A stretch of DNA of 64,000 bases, from the NCBI RefSeq assembly GCF_050483325.1, contig NZ_JBCMYF010000042.1:1-64000 (forward strand). Direction: 5' to 3'. This stretch comes from Bacillus_P idriensis_A. GTDB lineage: Bacteria; Bacillota; Bacilli; Bacillales; Bacillaceae. The notes beneath the pieces were generated by a model that was given only the letters and a program-made list of their open reading frames with translations, was not told where the DNA came from and ran no database searches. Shown piece by piece: positions 1 through 8,719 of this stretch. Position numbers and translations under genes: made by a program. Each line of letters starts with the position of its first letter. Positions within the stretch are counted from its first letter, which is position 1.

Positions 1-160
1 GGGGGATGGAGCTGGACACCGCGAAAAGCGGAATCCCCCGTTTAGCTCCGACAGACAGATAAGGATCTGGCTGAAAAGGCGCTTTTTGCCTTTACAGACG
101 GATCCGTTCTGGCCGAGGAGCTGGGGGATGGAGCTGGACACCACGAAATGCGGAACCGTT
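1..160. repeat. Interspersed intergenic repeat, about 1.3 copies, truncated by the window edge
   Basis: No convincing gene lies in the first 230 bases. The stretch is built of the same modules as the array at 14381-14667: GGAGCTGGACACC, AAAAGCGGAA, CCGACAGACAGATAAGGATC, a small palindrome AAAGGCGCTTTTTGCCTTT, and GTTCTGGCCGAGGAGCT. The first and last modules occur twice (near 9-35 and 131-158), so at least one full unit plus part of another is present. The modules are not coding-like and sit downstream of a convergent terminator. Repeats of this kind are scattered through intergenic DNA of several Bacillaceae; I do not know a formal name or mechanism. Confidence 0.75.
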
Positions 161-198
161 TGTTCAGTCTCCGGCAGAAATAAAAATTCAATCCACGA

Positions 199-231
199 AA
201 AAAATCAGACCCCCACAAGGTCTGATTTTTT
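199..231 (-). terminator. Rho-independent terminator of the LOG-like gene
   Basis: A 12-bp stem (AAAAATCAGACC / GGTCTGATTTTT) with a 7-base loop is flanked by A and T runs on both sides. It just overlaps the stop codon of the leftward gene and could act in both directions. Confidence 0.9.
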
Positions 232-784
232 AATCTCCAATGATACCGGTATTTTTCCCTTCATCAAGAGGATGTTCCATTCGCAGGAATGCTCTGTCTA
301 CTGCCATTTTTGCTGTGTTTGCATAATGAATTTCGACGGTCCTTCTCTCGTCAAGATAGGCACCTTCAAAAGCGACTTCTTTTACTTTGGTCGCCCAACC
401 GCCTGATGTTTCGATGACGACAACCGGCTTTTTGTTCATATAGGCGGCAGAGAGTTCTCCAAGCGTACCGTTACCGCCGCGAATCATAATGAGGGCGTCT
501 GATGAATGAATTAATACCAGGCTTCGGTAATCAAAAGACATGCCGGTTGTGATGGGAACATCCAGATAGTCATTTGCAACATGTGTTTCATCTCCTGCGA
601 GAATGCCAATTACAAGTCCGCCGGCCTGTTTTGCCCCTTTTGATGCAGCTTCCATCACTCCGCTGCCGCCTCCAGTCAGCAGCACGGCATTCCTCTGCGC
701 TATTTCTGCCCCAACTTCTTCACTTATTAATTGAATGTCTTCGGGAATTTCTCCAGATTGGCCGATCACAGCTATTCTCTTCAC
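230..784 (-). CDS. TIGR00725-type LOG-like Rossmann-fold protein
   Basis: A 184-residue cytoplasmic protein of the family related to lysine decarboxylase-like/LOG proteins. The glycine-rich nucleotide-binding loop TGGGSGVMEA is at residues 37-46, and the second conserved loop GGNGTLGE is at 103-110, where classical LOG phosphoribohydrolases have PGGxGTxxE. The first Pro of that motif is Arg here, so cytokinin-type nucleotide hydrolase activity cannot be assumed. The family is often annotated only as TIGR00725; its substrate is unknown. Monocistronic, with its own terminator at the 3' end. Confidence 0.85.
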   Translation of the reverse strand: MKRIAVIGQSGEIPEDIQLISEEVGAEIAQRNAVLLTGGGSGVMEAASKGAKQAGGLVIGILAGDETHVANDYLDVPITTGMSFDYRSLVLIHSSDALIMIRGGNGTLGELSAAYMNKKPVVVIETSGGWATKVKEVAFEGAYLDERRTVEIHYANTAKMAVDRAFLRMEHPLDEGKNTGIIGD

Positions 785-845
785 GCTTATCCCGCCTTTT
801 CAATCTTTTCCTTTATTATACTATGTATAATCTGAATTTTTCTCA

Positions 846-872
846 AAAAAAAACTGCCTTATAGGCAGCTTG
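846..872 (-). terminator. Terminator overlapping the end of the 62-residue ORF
   Basis: On the minus strand CTGCC-TATAA-GGCAG is followed by a run of nine T. The stop codon of the small gene at 859 lies in the loop. Confidence 0.8.
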
Positions 873-1047
873 GTTTATTTACTTTCATCAAAAACGAATT
901 TCTTCTTGAGGCTTGATCGATAATGGCATTTATTTCATTTTTATAGAAGGCAAGATGTTCGTAGGATATGGCAAAGAACATCTCCTCCTTCAATTTTTTC
1001 ACTAATTGAATTTCTTTATCTGTGAGCAGCGTTTCATCAATTTGCAT
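859..1047 (-). CDS. Small conserved-looking protein of unknown function
   Basis: A 62-residue protein, rich in Glu, Lys and Ile and predicted mostly helical, without membrane segment or signal peptide. I do not recognise the family. It is supported as a gene by a good ribosome binding site (CGGAG seven bases before ATG) and by a dedicated terminator whose stem overlaps its stop codon. It does not carry the SQELD motif of Spo0E-like phosphatases. Confidence 0.6.
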   Translation of the reverse strand: MQIDETLLTDKEIQLVKKLKEEMFFAISYEHLAFYKNEINAIIDQASRRNSFLMKVNKPSCL

Positions 1048-1117
1048 AGAATCACTCCGGTTGCTTTCATTCTATAAAATAGAATTCGAATGCACATCGA
1101 GAATTATGTCGGCATTG

Positions 1118-2089
1118 TTATAGTTTTGTCCCTTTGTGATATCTGAACCAGCCCATCTTGGCAAAGAAGTAAATCATGCCTGCTGAAATTAATACCATGA
1201 TGGCAACGACAATAAAGTAATTATATTTTCCGGTCAGCTCCGGCATGTATTGGAAATTCATTCCGTAGAGTCCTGCAATAAACGTAAGCGGAAGAAAGAT
1301 AGACGATATGACAGTCAATGTCATCATAACCCTGTTCATTCTGTCAGAACTGATAGAAAGATAACTGTCGCGTATATCCGCACTAAGTTCACGGTTTGCG
1401 TCGATCATTTCAACTAATTTCAAAAGATGGTCATAAATGTCCTGAAAGTAAATTTCATCTTTAATGTACACTTTTAAACCATTTGAGCTGATCATACGAT
1501 ACAATAAATCCCGCATTGGAATAATCGTTCTTCTCAGTTTGTAAAGATCTGTCCGGATGTCAAAAACGCCTTCCATCAGTTCACTTATTGTCAAGTCTTT
1601 AGTGTTTTCCTCTATTTCATTTAATTGATCTTCAAGCTGGTATACGGGCGGAAAGTATTCATCAACAAGCTGATCCATCAGCTGATGCATTAACAGCGAA
1701 GGCCCGCCTTCCTGAAGTAGATTGTCTTTTTTAAGTTTGAACCATATATTGTTCAAATCACGAATTGATTTTTTATGAAAAGTTACTGCATAATTTTTGG
1801 CTGCAAAAAGATCCAGTTCTTCAGCTTCTAACGTTTTTTGATGAATGGAATGCATGACGACAAATAGGTATGTATCATATGTATCAATTTTGGGTCTTTG
1901 AACAAATTCGACACAGTCTTCAATGGCAAGCGGGTGAAATTTAAAAAATTTGCTTAGCAGCTTAATTTCTTCTGCTGTTGGATCTTGAAAATCCACCCAG
2001 TACCATTTGATATCAGGGTTTTTCAATTCTTTTAACGGCAGGTCATAAGTAACGGCTCCGGACGATTGAACGGCAAGTGTACGTATCAT
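1118..2089 (-). CDS. corA: CorA-family magnesium/divalent cation channel
   Basis: A 323-residue protein. The long acidic, helical cytoplasmic N-terminal part is followed by two C-terminal membrane helices (about 255-275 and 289-312). The signature GMN lies at residues 276-278 at the end of the first helix. CorA proteins form pentameric channels that admit Mg2+, and sometimes Co2+ or Ni2+, along the membrane potential. The length fits the family. It stands alone, divergent from patA. Confidence 0.93.
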   Translation of the reverse strand: MIRTLAVQSSGAVTYDLPLKELKNPDIKWYWVDFQDPTAEEIKLLSKFFKFHPLAIEDCVEFVQRPKIDTYDTYLFVVMHSIHQKTLEAEELDLFAAKNYAVTFHKKSIRDLNNIWFKLKKDNLLQEGGPSLLMHQLMDQLVDEYFPPVYQLEDQLNEIEENTKDLTISELMEGVFDIRTDLYKLRRTIIPMRDLLYRMISSNGLKVYIKDEIYFQDIYDHLLKLVEMIDANRELSADIRDSYLSISSDRMNRVMMTLTVISSIFLPLTFIAGLYGMNFQYMPELTGKYNYFIVVAIMVLISAGMIYFFAKMGWFRYHKGTKL

Positions 2090-2232
2090 AATGTCACATC
2101 TTTTCTGTTTGCTTTGAATTTATTCTTCTTCTATTCCCCCTCTTCTATGTTCCTAAACAAAGAAAGAAAGGATGATATAGGCGAAGGAATTGTGTATGAT
2201 GGAACAATAACTACATAAAAAGGATGAACAAG

Positions 2233-3384
2233 ATGGAACATCTCATAAATAACAACGTGAAAAATATTCAAATTTCAGGAATACGGCAGTTTTTCAATAT
2301 GGTTTCGCAGTTTGAAGACACCATCTCTCTGACAATCGGCCAGCCTGACTTTTTTACCCCTGCTCATGTAAAAGAAGCCGCAGTTGCAGCAATAAATGAA
2401 AATTTCACCACTTATACTCATAATGCAGGGTATATTGAACTCAGAAAAGCGGCTGCTGAATTCCTCAAAGTGAAATATGACTTAGTCTATGATCCTGAAA
2501 ATGAAGTTATTGTCACAACAGGCGCCAGTCAGGCGATCGATATTTCCTTTAGAGCCATTCTTGAAGAGGGCAGTGAAGTTATCCTTCCTGGGCCCGTTTA
2601 TCCGGGCTATGAACCCATCATCTCCCTTTGCGGGGCTGTGCCAGTTCATATCGATACAGCAGAACATGATTTCCGGTTAACTGCTGAGTTAATCAAACAA
2701 AAAATAACGAAAAAAACCCGCTGCATTGTCCTTCCTTATCCTTCAAATCCCACGGGAGTGACGCTGCATGAAGATGAGCTGAAGAAGATTGCCGATGTCA
2801 TCAGAGGCAGAGATATCTTTGTTTTATCAGATGAAATCTACAGTGAGTTAGTGTTTAACGGAACACACAAATCGATTGCCAATTACTTGCCGAAGCAGAC
2901 CATAGTTATTAATGGATTATCCAAATCCCACAGTATGACAGGATTTAGAATCGGTCTTTTATTTGCTCCGGCAGAAGTTGCGAAGCATCTTTTAAAAGTA
3001 CATCAGTATAACGTATCCTGTGCTTCTTCTATCTCTCAAAAAGCGGCATTTCAGGCACTTACTGCAGGAATCAATGATGCGGTTCCGATGAATGGGGAGT
3101 ACGAAAAACGGATGAATTATGTGTATGAAAGATTAATAAGCATGGGTCTTCAAACCGTTAAACCCGATGGTTCCTTTTATATCTTTCCGAGCATCCGTCA
3201 ATTTAACGTTTCTTCATTCGATTTCGCATATTCTTTGGCAAAAGATGGAGGAGTTGCGGTCGTACCCGGTTCCGCATTTTCAGAGTTTGGGGAAGGATTT
3301 ATCAGAATATCCTACGCGTGCAGCTATGAGCAGCTTGAGCAGGCACTAAATAGAATGGAAAAATATTTGATTTCGTTAAAATAG
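2233..3384 (+). CDS. patA: PLP-dependent aminotransferase PatA (N-acetyl-LL-diaminopimelate aminotransferase type)
   Basis: A fold-type I aminotransferase of 383 residues, closely matching B. subtilis PatA, which transaminates N-acetyl-LL-diaminopimelate in the acetylated branch of lysine/diaminopimelate synthesis. The PLP lysine is Lys231 in SKSHSMTG. The GQPDF motif near the N terminus and the PYPSNPTG and SDEIYSEL motifs are typical. I chose ATG 2233 over ATG 2224 because AAAAAGGA is correctly spaced for the former and B. subtilis PatA also begins MEHL. It neighbours kinA convergently, as in B. subtilis. Confidence 0.92.
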   Translation: MEHLINNNVKNIQISGIRQFFNMVSQFEDTISLTIGQPDFFTPAHVKEAAVAAINENFTTYTHNAGYIELRKAAAEFLKVKYDLVYDPENEVIVTTGASQAIDISFRAILEEGSEVILPGPVYPGYEPIISLCGAVPVHIDTAEHDFRLTAELIKQKITKKTRCIVLPYPSNPTGVTLHEDELKKIADVIRGRDIFVLSDEIYSELVFNGTHKSIANYLPKQTIVINGLSKSHSMTGFRIGLLFAPAEVAKHLLKVHQYNVSCASSISQKAAFQALTAGINDAVPMNGEYEKRMNYVYERLISMGLQTVKPDGSFYIFPSIRQFNVSSFDFAYSLAKDGGVAVVPGSAFSEFGEGFIRISYACSYEQLEQALNRMEKYLISLK

Positions 3385-3401
3385 GCTGTCTATCCCCTAA
3401 T

Positions 3402-3449
3402 AAAAACTAGCCCGCGAATGCTCTAAGTGCTTCGCCGGCTAGTTTTTTT
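3402..3449. terminator. Bidirectional terminator between patA and kinA
   Basis: Long stem AAAAACTAGCC-GCGAA / TTCGC-GGCTAGTTTTT between convergent genes, with A and T runs on both sides; it overlaps the kinA stop codon. Confidence 0.9.
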
Positions 3450-5268
3450 CGGCTTCAGCCGATGGCAGCTTCAGTGTGAAGACCGTGCCCCGCCCAAGCT
3501 CGCTCTCAATGGATATAGTCCCTTTGTGATTTTCAATAATTTTATATGTGATCATTAACCCAAGGCCTGTTCCCTTTTCCTTGGTTGTATAAAATGGCTC
3601 CCCTATTTTTTTCAGCGCTTCCGGCGGAATGCCTTCACCCTCGTCGATTACATGAACAAGAATATTATCGCCTTCTTTAACGGAGGACAATGTTACCTTT
3701 CCCCCTTTTGGCATAGAGTCAATTGCATTTTTCATTAAATTGATAAAAACCTGTTTGATTTGATTCTGATCACAATTGATCCACATCTGATCCTGATGCG
3801 GATGCTGCTGCACAATCATGACGTTATTCATGATTGCCTGAGTTTCAAGCAGGGTTGCAACATCCCCAATCAGCGTTAATAAATTCGTTTCCTTTAATAT
3901 CCTTTCCTGGGGTTTTGCAAGCATAAGCAGTTCGCTCAAAATGAGTTCGATCCGGTTTAATTCAGAAAAAACAATATCAAAGTAAGTCTCTTCCCCTTTT
4001 CCTGCAGAACGCATTAGCTGAAGAAACCCTTTGATGGCTGTCAGGGGATTCCTGATTTCATGGGCTATTCCAGCTGCAAGCTGGCCTGCGACGGACAACT
4101 TTTCAGAACGGAGCATCAGCTCTTCTGCTTTTTTCCGGTCGGAAATGTCTCTTAAAATAACCTGTACAGCAGGTTCACCGAAATAAGTAGTTGGGATACA
4201 GACCATTTCAGTATAGATTGTGCTGTTTTTATATGTATGCCATGATTGTTTCGTTACTTCAACATCCGTTCTTAATTGGACAATATTATGCAATTTCTCT
4301 TTGACCTGCTCATGATATTCAGGGTCCAGGGAGGAAAAGATGCTTTTCCCGAGCATATCTGGATAATCATCTGCTTCAAAAAGCTTTACGCCTGATTCAT
4401 TGATAAACACCCATTTTTCCCGGTGTATGACGGCAATTGTATCAATGGAGTTTTGAATGAGAAGCTGATACCTCTCCCGGCTTTTTTGCAGGATTTTCTG
4501 AAATTTTTTTCTGGATGAAATATCAATAAGAACAACCAGCTCTGCCGGCTGGCCTTTAAATTGCGTGGGTGCTGCTTTGATTTCCACTTCGACCGGAGTA
4601 CCATCAAGTCTTCTCCACGTTTGTTCAATAAGTCCCACATACGAGCCCCTCTGCATTCTTTGAATGCGGTTTTTGACAATATCATGGTAGTCATGATCGA
4701 TAATGTCGAGTACATCAAGCCCAAGCAAATCTTCCTTTGAGGTGCCCCCAAGCAAATCGATCAGAGCCTGATTCACATAGCATAACTGGCCTTTTTGCGA
4801 GATAAATAAGGGACAGGGCATCCTCTTAAGCAATTCCTCTGCATATATGTTTATTTCTGTTGCTTCATCGCTTAGTAACGGATTATTCAGCTGCACAGGT
4901 TTTGACTTGTTCTCCTGTTCACCGGATTTAAGCAATTTGATTTTAAGAACGATTTGATTTTCCTGGTTCGCAGAAGTTTTAATAAAATCAACCGTTGCTT
5001 CAAGCCAAATAAACGTTCCATTCTTCATTAAAAAACGAAACGTGCATGGATGGAGGTGGTGTTCGTTGTAAAAATAGCTTTCAACTAAAAATAAATCATC
5101 TTTATGGACATATTCCTTCATGGAAGTACCAATAAATTCTGCACTGGTGAAGCCGAGATGCTCTTCACAATTCAGCGACATAAACTGGAATCTCCCATTT
5201 TCATTCATCACTGCAAATAATTCAGCCTGCGGCAATACTTGATATTCGGCTTCTGTCTCTTGTTTCAT
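3439..5268 (-). CDS. kinA: Sporulation sensor histidine kinase, KinA-like
   Basis: A soluble 609-residue kinase with three PAS domains (about 10-125, 145-260 and 265-385), then a HisKA phosphoacceptor segment AAGIAHEIRNPLTAI with phospho-His403, and a HATPase domain containing NLMKNAIDSM, DEGEGIP and GTGLGL. B. subtilis KinA has the same layout, nearly the same length and His405. It feeds phosphate into the Spo0F-Spo0B-Spo0A phosphorelay that starts sporulation. There is no membrane segment. Position next to patA and pbpH supports orthology. A strong sigma-H promoter match lies upstream (5434-5463). Confidence 0.93.
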   Translation of the reverse strand: MKQETEAEYQVLPQAELFAVMNENGRFQFMSLNCEEHLGFTSAEFIGTSMKEYVHKDDLFLVESYFYNEHHLHPCTFRFLMKNGTFIWLEATVDFIKTSANQENQIVLKIKLLKSGEQENKSKPVQLNNPLLSDEATEINIYAEELLKRMPCPLFISQKGQLCYVNQALIDLLGGTSKEDLLGLDVLDIIDHDYHDIVKNRIQRMQRGSYVGLIEQTWRRLDGTPVEVEIKAAPTQFKGQPAELVVLIDISSRKKFQKILQKSRERYQLLIQNSIDTIAVIHREKWVFINESGVKLFEADDYPDMLGKSIFSSLDPEYHEQVKEKLHNIVQLRTDVEVTKQSWHTYKNSTIYTEMVCIPTTYFGEPAVQVILRDISDRKKAEELMLRSEKLSVAGQLAAGIAHEIRNPLTAIKGFLQLMRSAGKGEETYFDIVFSELNRIELILSELLMLAKPQERILKETNLLTLIGDVATLLETQAIMNNVMIVQQHPHQDQMWINCDQNQIKQVFINLMKNAIDSMPKGGKVTLSSVKEGDNILVHVIDEGEGIPPEALKKIGEPFYTTKEKGTGLGLMITYKIIENHKGTISIESELGRGTVFTLKLPSAEAEKN

Positions 5269-5433
5269 GCATTGCCCCCCTTTTTATGTTCTCTTCACAT
5301 GTTATTAAACGTACCTGCTGTTGGGATTGACCGGCTAAAATGAGCGTAATGCGGAAATGACGAGGAATTACGTGCAGATCAGTCTTTCAATGAGGATAGT
5401 CTTCGTCTACAGAACGTTCGATTTTACTTAACA

Positions 5434-5463
5434 AAATTCGATTTTCTAATCCAAAATTCCTCT
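5434..5463 (-). promoter_or_regulatory. Sigma-H promoter of kinA
   Basis: On the minus strand AGAGGAATT, 12 bases, then ATCGAATTT. This fits the sigma-H consensus RNAGGAWWW-N11-12-RNNGAATWW at every fixed position. It lies about 165 bases upstream of the kinA start and downstream of the terminator of the small gene at 5539, so kinA is its only plausible target. B. subtilis kinA is transcribed by sigma-H. Confidence 0.8.
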
Positions 5464-5512
5464 GTTTTTTCCTTAAAAAGTTAATTTTTTTCGTTAATGG
5501 GTGAAAATAAAT

Positions 5513-5535
5513 GAAACCGGGAATGTCCCGGTCTC
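5513..5535 (-). terminator. Terminator of the 57-residue small protein gene
   Basis: Stem GAGACCGGGA / TCCCGGTTTC with loop CAT, followed by ATTTATTTT on the minus strand. Confidence 0.8.
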
Positions 5536-5538
5536 GTT

Positions 5539-5712
5539 TTATTCTTTATATTCGCCAAAATTTTTGGCTGCTTTTTCTTTTTTTGCTTTTTCTTTATGGG
5601 CAAGGTTGGCTGCTGCACTTCCGAATTCACCGCTGAATTCAGAGTCGATTTTACTTGAGTCGAACCCTTTTTTGTTTTTTTGATTTGCATCGTTTTTGTT
5701 CGTTTTTGACAT
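5539..5712 (-). CDS. Small, highly charged hydrophilic protein, possibly spore-associated
   Basis: A 57-residue protein starting MSKTNKNDANQ. It is rich in Lys, Asn, Glu and Ala, with no hydrophobic segment. The centre EFSGEFGSAAA is faintly like the FGTEFAS repeat of gamma-type small acid-soluble spore proteins, but this is not enough to assign it. ATG 5712 is preferred to GTG 5721 because GAGGAG is eight bases before it. A second frame reading of 78 codons over the same DNA has a much less protein-like composition. Own terminator. Confidence 0.6.
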   Translation of the reverse strand: MSKTNKNDANQKNKKGFDSSKIDSEFSGEFGSAAANLAHKEKAKKEKAAKNFGEYKE

Positions 5713-5765
5713 TTCATTCACTCCTCATCAAAGATTATTCTTAGTGTTTTCCTCTCATGGTGCGG

Positions 5766-6425
5766 CTATTCTTCACTGCTCTGCTCAAAAGCCTGCATCA
5801 TATTTACAGCATGAGTAACAGCTCCCCCTGATCTGAGCAGGGCAGCAGTCATAACGGCTTCCGCCAGTTCTTCCTTTGAACAGCCTTCATTTTTGGCTTC
5901 TGCGGTATGTTCAGCAATGCAATATGGACACTCAGAAGTATGGGCAACAGCAACCGCGATTAATTGCTTCAGCTTAGCAGTAAGCTTTCCTTCTTCTGAG
6001 GCTTTTGAAAAAAATGCCCTTGCTGTCTGCTGAATTTCAGGAGAAAGGTCCTGTAATGTATGGATGTTTGCTAAATCATCTCTGCTGTAAAATGATTCTG
6101 CGAGCTTGCCGTCGTAAGCACGGTGCATCTGAGTACGGTGAGCATAAGCGCCGCCTGCTTCAATAGCAGCTGCAGTCATGACAGCTTCAAATAATTCCTC
6201 GAGTGATGCTCCTGCTTTTTTCGCTTTTTTTGTATGGAAATCAATGCAATAAGGACATTCTGTTGCATGTGATACAGCAACTGCAATGATTTCTTTTTCC
6301 TTTCTTGTTAAATGCCCCTCGCTTAAAACCGCTTTGCTGAAGGCAAGATACGATTGATAAAGCTCAGGCGCAAGCTCGGGAAATCTCTTCATGAGCTGGA
6401 TATTTTCAATAGAGTAAAACCCCAT
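5766..6425 (-). CDS. Carboxymuconolactone decarboxylase/AhpD-like protein with duplicated domain
   Basis: A 219-residue protein made of two tandem AhpD-like halves. Each has the thiol active-site motif: ECPYCIDFH with Cys57, Cys60 and His64, and ECPYCIAEH with Cys166, Cys169 and His173. AhpD-type CxxC-xxx-H centres support peroxidase or disulfide-reductase activity; most family members are single-domain trimers or hexamers. Both centres look intact, so neither half is a decayed copy. The start has GAGGGATAAT before ATG. The substrate is unknown. Monocistronic. Confidence 0.85.
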   Translation of the reverse strand: MGFYSIENIQLMKRFPELAPELYQSYLAFSKAVLSEGHLTRKEKEIIAVAVSHATECPYCIDFHTKKAKKAGASLEELFEAVMTAAAIEAGGAYAHRTQMHRAYDGKLAESFYSRDDLANIHTLQDLSPEIQQTARAFFSKASEEGKLTAKLKQLIAVAVAHTSECPYCIAEHTAEAKNEGCSKEELAEAVMTAALLRSGGAVTHAVNMMQAFEQSSEE

Positions 6426-6490
6426 ATTATCCCTCTTTTCTGATGATGAGATTATTTTTTCCTACTATATAATGGGTTACTCATAAAATT

Positions 6491-6519
6491 AAAAAAAGCT
6501 TCCCTAAAAAAGGAAAGCT
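6491..6519 (-). terminator. Terminator of pbpH
   Basis: Minus strand AGCTTTCC / GGGAAGCT stem followed by a run of seven T, eleven bases beyond the pbpH stop. Confidence 0.85.
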
Positions 6520-6529
6520 CAAGTCTTAA

Positions 6530-8647
6530 TTATTCTTCTGTGTTTTCACCGGTTTTTGCAGGTTGTTCAGGTACAGCATTCGTTTCTTTTGGTTCAAGGT
6601 TTGCGTATGCTTCGATTGCCCGTTTTGCGATGTATTTGTTTACAGGATGTGAAGCTGTTTTTCCTGTATAAGGAACAATTACACTGATTGCGACCTCAGG
6701 TTTTGAGGCAGGATAGTATCCTACAAACGCAAGGTTATTTGTTTCTGTTCCCCAGTATGCGCGTTTGCTCTGCTCTCCATAATAGCTTGTCTGTGATGTT
6801 CCTGTTTTTCCGGCCACATCATATTTGCCAAAGATGCCTGCTGCTGTGCCACCAGTTTGCGTAACAGCTTCAAATCCGCGCTGAACTTGACGGATGTCTT
6901 CTTCTGAATTATTGATGCGATTTAAAATCCGCGTTTCATGCTCGGTTACGATTGATCCAAGCTCATTATTTTCTACAGGAGAATGAATGCTTGTGACGAC
7001 TCTCGGCTCTACACGATAACCTCCATTAGCAATGGCTGAAACATACTGGGCCATTTGAAGCGGTGTGTACGTGTCAAACTGGCCGATAGCCATATTTAAA
7101 AGGATACCAGGGTTTGGCGGTGTTACTTGCTGTCCTGTTGCTTCGTTAGGCAAGTCAATACCTGTTGGAACTCCCAGACCAAATTGACTGTAATAATTCC
7201 GCATTTTTTGGAAATCGCTTGAGGAAGCATTGAATGGTGCTCTTGGAACATACGTCTCTCCCGCAATATCCATTGCAATCCGGAACATATAAACGTTAGA
7301 ACTGCGTTTTAATGCGGTAATGTCACTTACAGGTCCCATATTTCGCACGGATTTTTTAGGTTCAGTTCCTTTTAAATATATAGGAGTATCATTATAAACA
7401 GTTCCACGAGACATTCCATTCTGGTATCCCGCTAAAACTGTAGCTCCTTTAATAGTAGATCCTATTTCATACTGTGAAGTAAAATTGCCGATTATATAGT
7501 CATTAATTTTCCCGTCTTCAAAATCATACTTCTTGCCTGACATTGCAAGAACGTCACCCGTATTTGGATCCATCATCACGGCAAATGCTCTGTCTGCAAG
7601 ATGATTTCCCGATTTCCCCCGAGCTACTCTCAGCTCTTCTTCGACAATCGTATCGAGCTGCTTTTGCAGTTCAAGGTCAAATGACAGTTTCAAATCATAG
7701 CCGCGCCGGCCTTCATCGATCATCGTTTCTGAAATGACCTTGCCGCTGCTGTCGGTTACATATTGCACTTTCGCTTTTCGCGGATTCAAATAGTCTTCAT
7801 ATTGATATTCAAGATTGCTTCGGCCTACGCGTTCATTTCTTGCATAGCCGCGCGCTGTGTAATATGACTTTCTTGCTTCCAGAATTCCCTGTTTAGGAGT
7901 CGTAACACTTCCGAAAATACCCGTTAATAGGTCTCCATTCGGATAGGAGCGCTTCCAGTCGGTGATGACATCGATTCCCTGGAGAAGTTCTAGATTTTCT
8001 GCTACACGAGTCAGTTCTTCTTTTGTCAGCTCTTCGCCTTCTGTCAGACCTGTAGCAGTGACAATCTGAGGCTCGTAGGCATAGCCAGCCGAGAAACGTG
8101 TATATAAGGCCACAACTTCAAGCTCGTTTTTATCACCTTTTAATTTGTTCAGCTCTGCTTCAGGGACACGATCAATTTGAAGCTGATACGTTTCGCTCCC
8201 TTTCTTTTCTTTTTCCTTCTCTTTAAGAAGGTTTGCTGCTTCTTCAGGATTTGCAGCGACCCAATAGTCTTTTAAATCTCTGTCTTTTAAAAATTCAGTT
8301 GGAATTTCAATAAGTGATGCTAGTACTTTTGCTGTTTCAATTTTATCTGATGCTTTCGTTGTTTTTTCTACTGTATATGTGATGGCTTCAACACCAATGT
8401 TTTCAACAAGAACATTTCCGTTCCGGTCATACATCTTTCCTCGCGGTGCAGGAAAGCTTGCATAGTTTGACTCAGTGCGGCTGACTTCCTTTGAAAATTC
8501 CTCACCCTGAACAATTTGAACAACACCCAGCCGAATGATTAGCGCTACGAATAAAAGAAACACAAAGAAAAAGAATACATTGATCCTGATTAAACGTGTT
8601 TTCTTCAATTTTCGCAGATCAGCTTGACTATTACCTGGCTCAGTCAA
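6530..8647 (-). CDS. pbpH: Class B penicillin-binding protein, PbpH/PbpA-like transpeptidase
   Basis: A 705-residue membrane-anchored transpeptidase. It has one N-terminal membrane helix (about 20-45) and a pedestal domain with a dimerisation region, then the catalytic domain with Ser397 in STIK, SSN in the second motif and KTG at 614-616. B. subtilis PbpH and PBP2a are redundant enzymes of the cell-elongation machinery that cross-link peptidoglycan in the side wall. Position between ykwD and kinA matches B. subtilis pbpH. The start is TTG, behind AAAGGGGAA. A sigma-A type promoter overlapping a WalR-type box lies upstream. Confidence 0.93.
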   Translation of the reverse strand: MTEPGNSQADLRKLKKTRLIRINVFFFFVFLLFVALIIRLGVVQIVQGEEFSKEVSRTESNYASFPAPRGKMYDRNGNVLVENIGVEAITYTVEKTTKASDKIETAKVLASLIEIPTEFLKDRDLKDYWVAANPEEAANLLKEKEKEKKGSETYQLQIDRVPEAELNKLKGDKNELEVVALYTRFSAGYAYEPQIVTATGLTEGEELTKEELTRVAENLELLQGIDVITDWKRSYPNGDLLTGIFGSVTTPKQGILEARKSYYTARGYARNERVGRSNLEYQYEDYLNPRKAKVQYVTDSSGKVISETMIDEGRRGYDLKLSFDLELQKQLDTIVEEELRVARGKSGNHLADRAFAVMMDPNTGDVLAMSGKKYDFEDGKINDYIIGNFTSQYEIGSTIKGATVLAGYQNGMSRGTVYNDTPIYLKGTEPKKSVRNMGPVSDITALKRSSNVYMFRIAMDIAGETYVPRAPFNASSSDFQKMRNYYSQFGLGVPTGIDLPNEATGQQVTPPNPGILLNMAIGQFDTYTPLQMAQYVSAIANGGYRVEPRVVTSIHSPVENNELGSIVTEHETRILNRINNSEEDIRQVQRGFEAVTQTGGTAAGIFGKYDVAGKTGTSQTSYYGEQSKRAYWGTETNNLAFVGYYPASKPEVAISVIVPYTGKTASHPVNKYIAKRAIEAYANLEPKETNAVPEQPAKTGENTEE

Positions 8648-8690
8648 CGAATTATTCCCCTTTCAAAATCGATCCATAAGTTATGAGATC

Positions 8691-8719
8691 ATTTTAACGT
8701 TTTTCAAACTCTATTGTAA
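8691..8719 (-). promoter_or_regulatory. Sigma-A promoter of pbpH
   Basis: Minus strand TTACAA, 17 bases, TAAAAT. The -10 element is 44 bases upstream of the TTG start. The -35 element overlaps the WalR-type box on the other strand. Confidence 0.55.

Noticed and set aside
86..406. 106-codon open frame on the plus strand
   Set aside because: Crosses the repeat, a terminator and the end of the opposite LOG-like gene.
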